Below the pieces are notes generated by a model. It was given only the letters and a program-made list of their open reading frames with translations. It did no database searches and had not been told where the DNA came from. A DNA stretch of 7,989 nucleotides from positions 1-7,989 of the forward strand of contig JANXQG010000399.1 of assembly GCA_025356915.1 (NCBI GenBank), in the 5' to 3' direction. A program made the translations under genes and the position numbers. Positions 1-7,600 of this stretch are shown here, one piece after another; position 1 is the first letter of the stretch, and each line of letters starts with the position of its first letter. Source of the stretch: Planctomycetota bacterium (GTDB lineage: Bacteria > Planctomycetota > Planctomycetia > Pirellulales > Thermoguttaceae).

Positions 1-7
1 TCATATT

Positions 8-63
8 CCCAGGGTAGCCGCTGCGCGGCAACCCTGGGCTAGGGGACAGAATCCCTTCGGGAT
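8..63. repeat. Tandem hairpins, probable REP-like interspersed repeat
   Basis: Two inverted repeats lie side by side. In the first, bases 8-15 pair perfectly with 31-38 (8 bp). After an A/A mismatch, 17-21 pair with 25-29 (5 bp), leaving a 3-base loop. The second pairs 51-55 with 59-63 around a TTC loop. Neither hairpin is followed by a T-run on either strand, so an intrinsic terminator is less likely than a mobile or repeated intergenic element. Hairpins of this style, and spurious minus-strand translations such as AQGCRAAATLG, recur in my recollection of planctomycete intergenic DNA; that part is inference. The repeat may extend right to about base 175, where base composition stays unlike the neighbouring gene. 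I see no gene in 1-298. Confidence 0.6.
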
Positions 64-197
64 ACAAAGATCCCAAATTGGACAATGATACCCAAAATCC
101 TTAATTTCGTTCGTATGGGTCTTCGCTCGACCGCACCCTACCTCTCGTTTTTCCGGATGGCCTCTTAATGCTGGACAGACACTAAGGATCTGGTTTT

Positions 198-223
198 CCG
201 AACGGAATCTGCCGAACGGAATC
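198..223. repeat. 12-base direct repeat, possible operator
   Basis: CCGAACGGAATC occurs at 198-209 and again, identically, at 212-223, a period of 14 bases. The second copy ends two bases before the proposed -35 box. The half-sites GGAAT (218-222) and ATTCC (225-229) also form a short inverted repeat reaching into that box. The position suits a regulator-binding site controlling the NfeD gene downstream. No regulator is identifiable here, and the repeat could also be chance or a replication-slippage duplication. Confidence 0.45.
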
Positions 224-225
224 CA

Positions 226-254
226 TTCCCATTTTACAGCAAATCCGCTAAAAT
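226..254 (+). promoter_or_regulatory. Possible sigma-70-type promoter for the NfeD gene
   Basis: A -35-like TTCCCA (226-231, four of six consensus bases) is followed after 17 bases by TAAAAT (249-254, five of six). Transcription would start near 261 and give a leader of about 38 bases before the ATG at 299. The nearby TTTACA at 233-238 matches the -35 consensus better, but it lies only 10 bases from the -10 and cannot pair with it. Planctomycete promoters are poorly characterised, so this is a pattern match only. Confidence 0.35.
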
Positions 255-298
255 TACACAACACCAGTTTCACGGAATGGACGGCTAAAGGTAAATCC

Positions 299-1768
299 AT
301 GCACAATCTGCGGCTCTTTTCTTCTGTTGCGGTTGGCGTGTTCCTGTTGGCCGCTCCCGTGGGTTCTGCCAAGGAGCCCGTAAAGTACAATCGTGGAGTT
401 ATCATCCGCTTTCAGGGAGAGATCCTTCCCGGACTGGAAACGTATCTTTACCGCAAGCTGGACGCTGCGAAGCAACTGGGCGCCGACTTGGTAATTCTGG
501 AAATCGACAGCCCGGGCGGGAGGCTGAATGAAAGCCTCGAGATTGCTGAATACTTACAGAAATTGGACTGGGCGCACACGGTGGCATACATTCCGCGCGA
601 GGCAATCAGCGGGGCGGCGATTGCCTCGTTGGGTTGTGACGAGATTCTCATGGCCCCGCACGCGCGAATTGGCGACGCCGGGGCAATTGTCATGGGTAAG
701 GATTCACTCTTTCAACTTGCCCCCCAAAAGATGATCAGCTATCTCGCTCCGGCATTGCGTAGCTTGGCCGAAGCGAAGCATCGTCCCCCGGCATTGGCTG
801 AAGCCATGTCCGACAAGGATCTGAAAGTTTATCATGTTCGCAATCTGAAGACGGGCCTGGAGACCTATATTTCCGAACGCGATCTCAAGGCAAAGCCGGA
901 CGATTGGAAGAACCTGGGAGCGGTTCCCGCCTCCGGCAACGACCGATTCCTGGCTTTAACGGGTCGGGAAGCGGCCGAAGTTGGACTGGCGGACGCGCTC
1001 ATCGGCAACCGCGAAGAATTGGCAAAGCGATACAGCCTCGGCGAGTTGCACGTCATCGAGCCTACGGGAGTCGATATCGCCGTGGAGTTACTCAACGGGT
1101 GGCTGATCACCGGCCTGCTCTTGATCGTCGGCCTGACCGGACTGTACATGGAAGTCATGTCTCCAGGCCATGGCATCGGCGGGCTGGTTGCTGGGGCATG
1201 TTTCCTGCTTTTGTTCTGGAGCCACTTCCTCGGCGGCACGGCGGGCTGGCTGGAGGTCCTACTCTTCATCCTGGGCATTGCCTGCATCGCAGTGGAGATA
1301 TTCCTCTTGCCAGGAACGATCGTGCCCGGGCTAGTCGGTGCGGCCCTGATCCTACTAAGCCTGGTGATGATCAGCCAGGGATTCCTGATTCCGGAAACGC
1401 CTCGCGAACTGCACACCTTGGCCGGTACGATGGCAATGATCGTGATTTCATGCAGCATTTTCGTCGCCGCGGCAGTTGTGCTCACGCGACGGATGGATTC
1501 GCTTCCGCTACTGAACCGGCTGATGTTGGCCCCGCCCGCTAAAGAAACGGCAACGGAGAAACTATTGGCCACGAATGGCACTACTGGACCTGGAGTCGGC
1601 GATTTGGGTGTCGCTCACACGCCGTTGCGCCCCGGAGGCAAAGGCCGCTTCGGCGAGCAGACGATCGATGTGCTTGCCTGCGGCGATTTTTTCGATCGCG
1701 GTACGCCGATACGCGTGGTCCGCGTGACCGGCAATCAGGTGCTGGTCGAGGCAGTCGAGGAGAGGTAA
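299..1768 (+). CDS. nfeD: NfeD-family membrane serine protease (long, ClpP-like form)
   Basis: The 489-residue protein begins with a signal peptide (about residues 1-24, ending VGSA). A ClpP/crotonase-like protease domain follows (about 31-245). It contains the IDSPGG motif (69-74) and a probable nucleophile Ser104 in AISGAAIA. Lys144 lies 40 residues later, close to the Ser-Lys spacing of the archaeal homologue PH1510. About five hydrophobic helices span 264-395, and an OB-like NfeD C-terminal domain covers about 433-487. The long family cleaves membrane proteins of the stomatin type and is linked to membrane quality control; the substrate here is unknown. An AAAGGT at 287-292 sits six bases before the ATG and supports this start. 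Long nfeD genes often sit beside a slipin/stomatin gene. None follows here, because the next gene converges from the other strand 39 bases away with no obvious terminator between. The family call is strong; the exact role is inferred. Confidence 0.9.
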   Translation: MHNLRLFSSVAVGVFLLAAPVGSAKEPVKYNRGVIIRFQGEILPGLETYLYRKLDAAKQLGADLVILEIDSPGGRLNESLEIAEYLQKLDWAHTVAYIPREAISGAAIASLGCDEILMAPHARIGDAGAIVMGKDSLFQLAPQKMISYLAPALRSLAEAKHRPPALAEAMSDKDLKVYHVRNLKTGLETYISERDLKAKPDDWKNLGAVPASGNDRFLALTGREAAEVGLADALIGNREELAKRYSLGELHVIEPTGVDIAVELLNGWLITGLLLIVGLTGLYMEVMSPGHGIGGLVAGACFLLLFWSHFLGGTAGWLEVLLFILGIACIAVEIFLLPGTIVPGLVGAALILLSLVMISQGFLIPETPRELHTLAGTMAMIVISCSIFVAAAVVLTRRMDSLPLLNRLMLAPPAKETATEKLLATNGTTGPGVGDLGVAHTPLRPGGKGRFGEQTIDVLACGDFFDRGTPIRVVRVTGNQVLVEAVEER

Positions 1769-1807
1769 GGATCGGCAATAGTAAGATGGCAATAAAGCTA
1801 CGATGAG

Positions 1808-3871
1808 TCAATAGATGACGGTCACCAGTGTCCAGCCCGATGAAAGGACGCGGGAGAACAGGAAAGATGCCGTCTGGCCGGTAGAGAAGTCAACGGCACG
1901 GCCCGTTCCGGCCGGGCTATCCACCCACTGTCTGGCTAGGCCCTGGAAAGTGGCGTCCGTGGAGATTCGTGTCATATCCGAGTCCGGCCCGGGAAACTCA
2001 TAGCGGTCGACGGGGTGGGCCAGAATCCGATGGCCTGCGGTTACGACGAAGCAATAGCTCCGAGGTCCCAGTTCCAGGCGGTCGATGCTGTTGTGCAGAT
2101 CGCGGAAGTAGTCGATCGCCAGATCAGCGGTCACGACGCCGACAAATTGGCCGTTGCGGCGGATGGGAGCGGAGTAGGTGACCATGGGCGTGCCGTCGCC
2201 ACCTTCCCCGATATAGGGTTCGCTCCAGCGGCCATGCGGGGCATCCTTCGCCTCGCGATACCACGACCAATTGCGATAGATTGGCCGGTAGGACGGCGGC
2301 AAGAGTTGCTTAACAGCCATTCCTCCGGAACGACGGAAGACGTAGTAGGCGAAGTCCTCCCGATCCTTTCGCCACTGGTGCGGCTCGAAGGCCACGCACA
2401 GGCCGAAAATTAACGGTGTTTTGCGGAGCATGTCTTTCAACGCACGATCGAGGTGTTCTTCGTCCCAGTCACTGCGGTTCTCCAGGAGCGTTGCCATCGT
2501 CAGCGGCACGACCGACAATTCCCGCAGATCGCCATCGAGCCGGTCGGCCACTTCGAGCGTCAATGTATGGTGTAGTTTCTTTTGTGTCGTTTGCACCTGT
2601 TGGCTCGCGCTGTCGGCCCGCTGGAGTTCCTCGGCAAGGCGACGGTTGTACGCCAGAACGAGAAAGAGTACCACGACCACCGCCATCGCGGCTACCGCGA
2701 TCAGGGCCGCACCGCTGGGATGCGTGCGGCACCATCGCCAACCGCGCTCCACGGAACCCACTGGCCGGGCGCGAATCGGTGCGCCCGTAAGAAATCGACC
2801 CAAATCCTCCGCCAGTGCCAAAGTACTGACATAACGACGACCGGGGGGCTTTTCCAGGCATTTTAGACAGATCGTCTCCAGATCACGAGGCGTTTTGGGC
2901 TGCCATTGTCGCGGCGGAACCGGCTGCTGCCTCACGACAAGTTGCATGGTATCGAGTGGATTGTCGGCCAGGAAGGCTGGACGCCCGGTAAGCGTCTCAT
3001 AGAGCACCGTCCCTAGGGCATAAACATCGACCGCTGGACCTTGCGTCTCTGGGTCGCCAAACACTTGCTCGGGTGCCATGTAGCTCGGCGTACCTGCGAT
3101 CTGGTTGGTCTGCGTACAATCGGCCGCGTGCTCAAAATGCCTGGCCAGGCCGAAATCGCAAATCTTCGGCGTGCCATCGGCCGCCAAGAGAATATTATTG
3201 GGCTTCAGATCGCGATGGATGATTCCTTGCTCATGTGCCGCATATACCGCGCGGGCCAGTATCGCCACAAGTTCGGCCGCTTTGCGGGGCGGCATGGGTT
3301 TCCCGGCAAGGCTTGCCGAAAGACTTTGGCCGTCCACATACTCCATAATGAGAAAAGGGTGGTCACCCTGCTGGCTGATTTCGTGGATCTGAACGATGTT
3401 CGGGTGCTGCAAGAGTGCCATGGCCTTGGCCTCCCGCATGAACCGCCTCCGCTCTTCTTCCCGGATCGGACCGTGGGATAAGATGGCCTTGATAGCCACG
3501 ATTCGCCCCAAGGCTATTTGCCGGGCTTTGAGGACGACGCCCATTCCGCCGCGGCCCAGTTCCTCCAGAATCTCATATCCCGGGACAGACGGCCAGTTCT
3601 CTAATCCAACACGTTCGGAATGACGTGGCGGTTCACCAAGTGGGGATGTGAGATCGAGGCCCAGATCGGGCAGAGGCACGATAGAAGCCGCCGGGGTCTC
3701 GACATGCAAGACAGCATTCATGCCAGCCAACGCCTGAAGATGCCTGCGAAGTTCTTCCAGCAGTTCAGGAGAGTCACGGCAGAGTTCTTCGGGCGCAACA
3801 GCCTGTCCGGCCTCCCGGCACTCTTCCCACTCAATGACGAGATCGAGTAACTGGCTTTCTTGGCTCATCAT
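1808..3871 (-). CDS. Receptor-like Ser/Thr protein kinase with extracytoplasmic Cache sensor
   Basis: The product is 687 residues from the ATG at 3871. The second codon is also ATG (3868) and equally possible. Residues 1-75 form a helical region with the phrase PEELCRDSPELLEELRRHL, common at the front of planctomycete kinases. The kinase domain (about 98-365) has the glycine loop GRGGMGVV (106-113), Lys128, the catalytic loop HRDLKPNN with Asp221, DFG (239-241) and APE (266-268), so it should be active. A single membrane helix (about 387-408) leads into a short coiled segment and then a Cache-like domain (about 436-687). Cache signatures include WSEPYIG, VTYSAPI, GVVTADLAID and the final strand SGWTLVTVIY. 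Kinase inside and sensor outside suggests ligand-controlled phosphorylation. The gene overlaps the sigma factor stop by ATGA and lacks a Shine-Dalgarno, which points to translational coupling. An upstream in-frame ATG at 3922 would add 17 residues inside the sigma gene and is less likely. Confidence 0.92.
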   Translation of the reverse strand: MMSQESQLLDLVIEWEECREAGQAVAPEELCRDSPELLEELRRHLQALAGMNAVLHVETPAASIVPLPDLGLDLTSPLGEPPRHSERVGLENWPSVPGYEILEELGRGGMGVVLKARQIALGRIVAIKAILSHGPIREEERRRFMREAKAMALLQHPNIVQIHEISQQGDHPFLIMEYVDGQSLSASLAGKPMPPRKAAELVAILARAVYAAHEQGIIHRDLKPNNILLAADGTPKICDFGLARHFEHAADCTQTNQIAGTPSYMAPEQVFGDPETQGPAVDVYALGTVLYETLTGRPAFLADNPLDTMQLVVRQQPVPPRQWQPKTPRDLETICLKCLEKPPGRRYVSTLALAEDLGRFLTGAPIRARPVGSVERGWRWCRTHPSGAALIAVAAMAVVVVLFLVLAYNRRLAEELQRADSASQQVQTTQKKLHHTLTLEVADRLDGDLRELSVVPLTMATLLENRSDWDEEHLDRALKDMLRKTPLIFGLCVAFEPHQWRKDREDFAYYVFRRSGGMAVKQLLPPSYRPIYRNWSWYREAKDAPHGRWSEPYIGEGGDGTPMVTYSAPIRRNGQFVGVVTADLAIDYFRDLHNSIDRLELGPRSYCFVVTAGHRILAHPVDRYEFPGPDSDMTRISTDATFQGLARQWVDSPAGTGRAVDFSTGQTASFLFSRVLSSGWTLVTVIY
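3868..3871 (-). other. ATGA stop/start overlap coupling sigma factor and kinase genes
   Basis: On the minus strand the kinase ATG (3871-3869) shares bases with the sigma factor TGA (3870-3868). A second ATG (3868-3866) overlaps by one base. The preceding 25 bases contain no purine-rich ribosome-binding site. Reinitiation by ribosomes finishing the sigma factor gene is the simplest way to translate the kinase, so the two proteins are probably made together. Confidence 0.75.
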
Positions 3872-4437
3872 GGCAACGGCAAGAGTTGTGCATTGAGAGC
3901 CTCGGGCATCCCTTCGCCACAATTCGGCAGTGTTCCACCGAGGATCTTATGAAGCTCCAGTCGCGCCGACGTCCAACGGCGTTTGATCGTGCGATCAGTG
4001 ACCTCCAGTAACTTGGCAGCCTCGGCCTGCGATAATTCTTGATACCAAAGCAAGTCAAAGACCGCGCGCTGCTTCTCGGGCAGGCGTTCTACCTGGGCGT
4101 GGAACTCGGCCCAGGCAGCGAGGTTCGCCGGTTCCTCGTCAACTCCACGGGGTTCCCAGGCCATCGAGTCGCTGGCCTCAGCGTCCGAGTGTGGTTTCCA
4201 GGCGGCCTTGGCGTGATTGGCGCCCATGCCGCGCGGGCCGTAGTAGTGCTTCGCCAGATCGTGAAGTTCGCGGCGGATATGAAGGGCTGCCAAGCGGAAG
4301 AAGTCGACCACCCGCGCCGGCTTCGTATCGGACAGCGAACGGTATAAGCATACCAAGGCGTTCTGTATCACGTCGCCCGCTTGAAGCCGGTCCAGGTAAC
4401 CTTGGATCACCATCGTTGAACTTGCTGACATAGTCAT
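3868..4437 (-). CDS. ECF-type RNA polymerase sigma factor, probably missing part of region 2
   Basis: The 189-residue protein has a sigma region 4 at about 108-166. It includes LPEKQRAVFDLLWYQ and a helix-turn-helix (SQAEAAKLLEVTDRTIKRRW, 136-155) for -35 recognition. Region 2.2 is recognisable as DVIQNALVCLYRSL (22-35), and regions 2.3-2.4 as FFRLAALHIRRELHDLAKHY (46-65), the -10 binding part. In relatives I recall, the opening phrase (YLDRLQAGD, 14-22) is followed by about 40-50 residues of region 2.1 before the DxxQ helix. Here the two are joined directly at Asp22/Val23 (around 4372). The reading frame is intact and the rest is well conserved, so this is an in-frame deletion that either cripples or alters the factor, or an assembly error. 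The start at 4437 has no clear Shine-Dalgarno, and Met3 (4431) is an alternative; an in-frame TAG lies 14 codons upstream. The overlapping kinase gene is the likely regulator, as in other planctomycete sigma/kinase pairs; no anti-sigma gene is visible. Confidence 0.85.
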   Translation of the reverse strand: MTMSASSTMVIQGYLDRLQAGDVIQNALVCLYRSLSDTKPARVVDFFRLAALHIRRELHDLAKHYYGPRGMGANHAKAAWKPHSDAEASDSMAWEPRGVDEEPANLAAWAEFHAQVERLPEKQRAVFDLLWYQELSQAEAAKLLEVTDRTIKRRWTSARLELHKILGGTLPNCGEGMPEALNAQLLPLP

Positions 4438-4668
4438 GAAAGCATCGATTCCGAGCTTGAAGGGCTTATCGACCTACCTGAAGAAGCATACGTCACGAAT
4501 GCACTGGAGCATCAACATCGATCGGCTTGCGACGACGTTTGTATGGATTATAGGGCGTAAGGGTAGCCGTATATGCCGCGGATTCTGTTCGAGTCGCAGC
4601 CCGCACCCGTTCAACCCGCACCGCAAACCCATCCCAAACTACGCTTGCCATGATTCTCTTTCGGCCGA
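4438..4668. other. Intergenic spacer between restriction gene and sigma factor gene
   Basis: These 231 bases separate two minus-strand genes. They contain a perfect TATAAT on the minus strand, annotated separately. An imperfect hairpin overlaps the restriction gene's stop codon (4654-4658 with 4676-4680, and 4662-4664 with 4673-4675) but has no T-run after it. The plus-strand open frame starting at 4436 runs into the restriction gene antisense, resembles nothing I know and is not called. I see no RNA gene here. Confidence 0.6.
4547..4552 (-). promoter_or_regulatory. Possible -10 box upstream of the sigma factor gene
   Basis: On the minus strand 4552-4547 reads TATAAT, a perfect consensus -10, about 110 bases before the sigma factor ATG. 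No convincing TTGACA-like -35 lies 16-18 bases upstream, and no extended -10 TG is present. Its position in the only sizeable gap before the sigma/kinase pair makes it a candidate, but one six-base match can occur by chance. Confidence 0.25.
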
Positions 4669-7600
4669 TTATCCGGAGAAGGACATTGCTTCATACTTCT
4701 GCACGATGCGATCTGCAATGCTCGAACCACCGGGGAGGAGGGTTTGCTGGTCATGAATACCTTTGAACGTGGAGAGGATGTACTCGACGTCGTCGCGTGG
4801 GATGCCGTACAGGTGAAAGAAGGCTGCGTCGAGTTCGGCCATCAGTTCGGCTCGCTCGGCTTCATCCCACTTGTTGAGCCGGCCGCCGTATTCCGCCTGG
4901 AAACTGCCGCTCGTGAAGTTGCATGCGTCAGCCAGCGGCAGCATGTCTTCGGCCGTACAGGTGAGCTTGAGCACTCGCTCGCTGATCCACGCCTCTAGTG
5001 TGGTGCGGCTGTCCCATGGGCAGGGCTTGGCATAAGTGTCGGGAGAGAACAGAGGAAACTGCTCGATGAGAAAAAAATTGAGGTTGACGTTTCCGATCTT
5101 TCCTCGCACAACGTAATCCAAGACAAACGAATTCAAATTCGCCAATAACGCGAGATAGGATCGTGGAAGAATGGCCTTGTCGACGAGCATCAAAGGCGAG
5201 GAATTTCCAACCCCTGTTCTCGGAATCATTGCTGCGATCATGGTTCTCCGGTTGGTTGGACTCGTTACGTTTTTGAAGGCCAAATAAGCCGGTAAATCTG
5301 GTTGACCTGCGATCTCCGCGGAGTCGACCCACCAACGGGGAATGGCGAGAAACTCTGGATTTTGGTGATCCACCGGAGTTGTTTCATTGGTCTGGCCTTG
5401 TCGGAACCAGTTCGATTTATCCACGACCACGCTTGCGGCGCGGTGATCGTATGCCTGCTCCATCTTGGCCTCATAGATCGGCAGAAAGACCTTTTTCCCC
5501 TTGTTCCATCGATTCCCATTCAGCTTGAAACCGTTCGCCTTGAGCGTCTCGGCTTCACAAAACAATTCGGCGTCGTTCGTTTGATGGAACATCGTCTTAA
5601 ACTGAATGCCCCAGGGGTTGCCGGTTGGTCCCTTTCGGTTTCTGTCGATCAGAACGGGAATGCGGTGGTAGATCGCTTTGGTGATTTTTGCGTCGCGACG
5701 CGAGCGGAAGATGGGGCAAGTTCGCGTGTTCGGGTTTAGCAGCCGGATGTCCGCGGCACTGAGCGCAATGTGCCGAGATTGATCCTCCAGGTCTTCGATG
5801 TGGTGTGTAAAAAAGACGAAATCGGCTTGTGGGGTTGTTGCTTGTTCACCGCCAAAGTTGAGGATGCAGAACTTGAACGACGCATGAACGTCTGGAAAGA
5901 ATATCTTCTTGTTCTCGAAATCATACAACCGAATCAGCCGGTTTGATTCGGCGACCGCGGCAAAGAAATCCTTGGTCGTCATATCCGATGCGATCCCCGA
6001 AGGCACGAGCAATCCCACGCGACCGTGTGGGGTGACCAGTCGGTAGGCAAGCTCGGCAAACACCGCGTAGGTGTTGATATCGCCCTTTCCGGTGAGCGGG
6101 TATTCGCCACTCGTTCGGGAGTACGTCAGCAGGGCGTCCGCTGCGTCCAATGCCTGTTGATAGCGGTCATGCAAAGCCGGCTCGTCGGACTCCAACTTGG
6201 CGACAAGCTGCCGTCTTTTGGCCGCATTCGTGGCCGTGGCGATCTCCGGGGCCGGCAGCGAGAAGAATTCTCGTTCCTGCAACTTCATTCTTTCCCACGG
6301 TGGATTGCCGATCACGCAGTCGAACCCGGTTTCGCGCTCGCCCTGCCTTTTCCCGGAGAGAGAGGGGAATACGTCAGGGAACCGTTCGCGCCAGTCGAAA
6401 CCGGCCAAGTGAACTTCCCTGTCGTGAATCAGCGAATTGCCGTGGACGATGTTCTCCGAGAGCTTGGCGAGCAGTTGGCCCGGACTGGCCGAACGAATCC
6501 ATAGGGCCAGTTGCGTGATCTCGACCGCTTCGGGCGAGAGATCGACTCCGTAAAGGTTCTCTTGCAGAATGAACGTCGGAATCTGTTCGGCGAGCGTCTT
6601 CGCGTCGGGTTCTTTCCTCTGGACAAGGTGGCCGATGACTTCGTTGTAGCGGGCTTCCAGCACGTCATAGGCTTGGAACAGGAACGCGCCGCTACCGCAG
6701 GCCGGATCGACGATTTTGAGATTTCGCAAGATGGCAAGGCATCGACGCCAGTAGTCGGCGTCATCCGGGGCAGTGCCCCGATTCGCTTCATTTTCGGAAA
6801 CTCCAAACTCCACGGCCATGGCCGCGAAGCGCTGGGCGATCAGTTCTTCGACCGTGTACTGCACGATCAGGCTGGTCAATTCCGTCGGCGTGTAGTAGAT
6901 GCCAAGCTGCTTGCGCTTGGCCGATTGCGGCATCGCGGCGTATTGACTCGCCTTTTCGGCGTCGCCGAACAACCCCGACTCCTTGAGCTTCTCCAATTCC
7001 GTGATCGACCGCTCGAACAGATGCCCAAGCACGTCGAGATTCACCTCATCGGCGAAGTCGTAGGCGCTGATCGCCTTGAAAAAAGTCGTCCAGGGCGTGT
7101 CGGGGAGTTCGAGTTCATCGACCGCGTGCGGCGCGAACAGTCCGCCGTTGTACTGGGGAATGCCGTAGGTTTCGTTGCCGGTGTCGATAAAGCGAAAGAG
7201 GTTTTTGAAGTTCTGCCAGCGGGGATTGGTGACGGCATGAAAGCCGGCCACGGAGTAGGCGTTGGGGATCGTATTCTCGGGCAACAATCGGCGATCTTCG
7301 CAGAAGGCGATGAAGATGATGCGATCGAACAAGCGTTGGGCCATGTCGATCGCCTCATCGAGTGGGTGCTTCTGCTTGAAATGCAATTCGGCAATCAGTT
7401 CCGTGCGGTTGCGCGAGTAGGCATCGTAGAGTTTGTCGCCGACCTCCCGTTGGCGTTCGGTCGATTTTTTCAGCAAGGCCACGGCGCGAGGCGGTCCGTA
7501 AGGCGACTTTTCGATCAAACCCTGGCGATGAAACAAAATGTAGAACTGCTTGAATAAATCAAAGTCTCGCAACGATTGCAGGGTGAAATGCTCGTAGGCC

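Noticed and set aside
1..405. 134-codon minus-strand open frame over the left intergenic region and start of the NfeD gene
   Set aside because: It runs through the hairpin repeat and overlaps the NfeD signal peptide antisense; it has no domain or ribosome-binding site and looks like a repeat-derived false gene.
3872..3922. 17-residue N-terminal extension of the kinase
   Set aside because: It lies wholly inside the sigma factor gene; the ATGA overlap start at 3871 is more natural, and conserved kinase N-terminal sequence begins only after it.
4581..4600. tRNA T-arm-like TTCGAGT at 4588-4594, possible att-site remnant
   Set aside because: The flanking 5-base stem has a C/C mismatch and two G-T pairs, and no acceptor or anticodon arm can be built around it.
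4654..4680. Hairpin at the stop codon of the restriction gene as a terminator
   Set aside because: The stem is interrupted by a 3-base bulge, has an 8-base loop, and is not followed by a T-run on the minus strand.
4436..4756. 106-codon plus-strand open frame over the spacer
   Set aside because: It overlaps the C-terminal coding part of the restriction gene antisense, has no recognisable domain and no Shine-Dalgarno.
5071..5077. Run of seven A (T7 in coding sense) within the restriction gene, possible phase-variable tract
   Set aside because: Seven bases is short for slippage switching, and the codons encode a sensible Asn-Phe-Phe-Leu stretch in the conserved region.
6511..7557. 348-codon open frame on the plus strand
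   Set aside because: It lies entirely antisense to the restriction-modification gene, whose motifs are clearly conserved; the translation resembles no family and is a GC-driven shadow.
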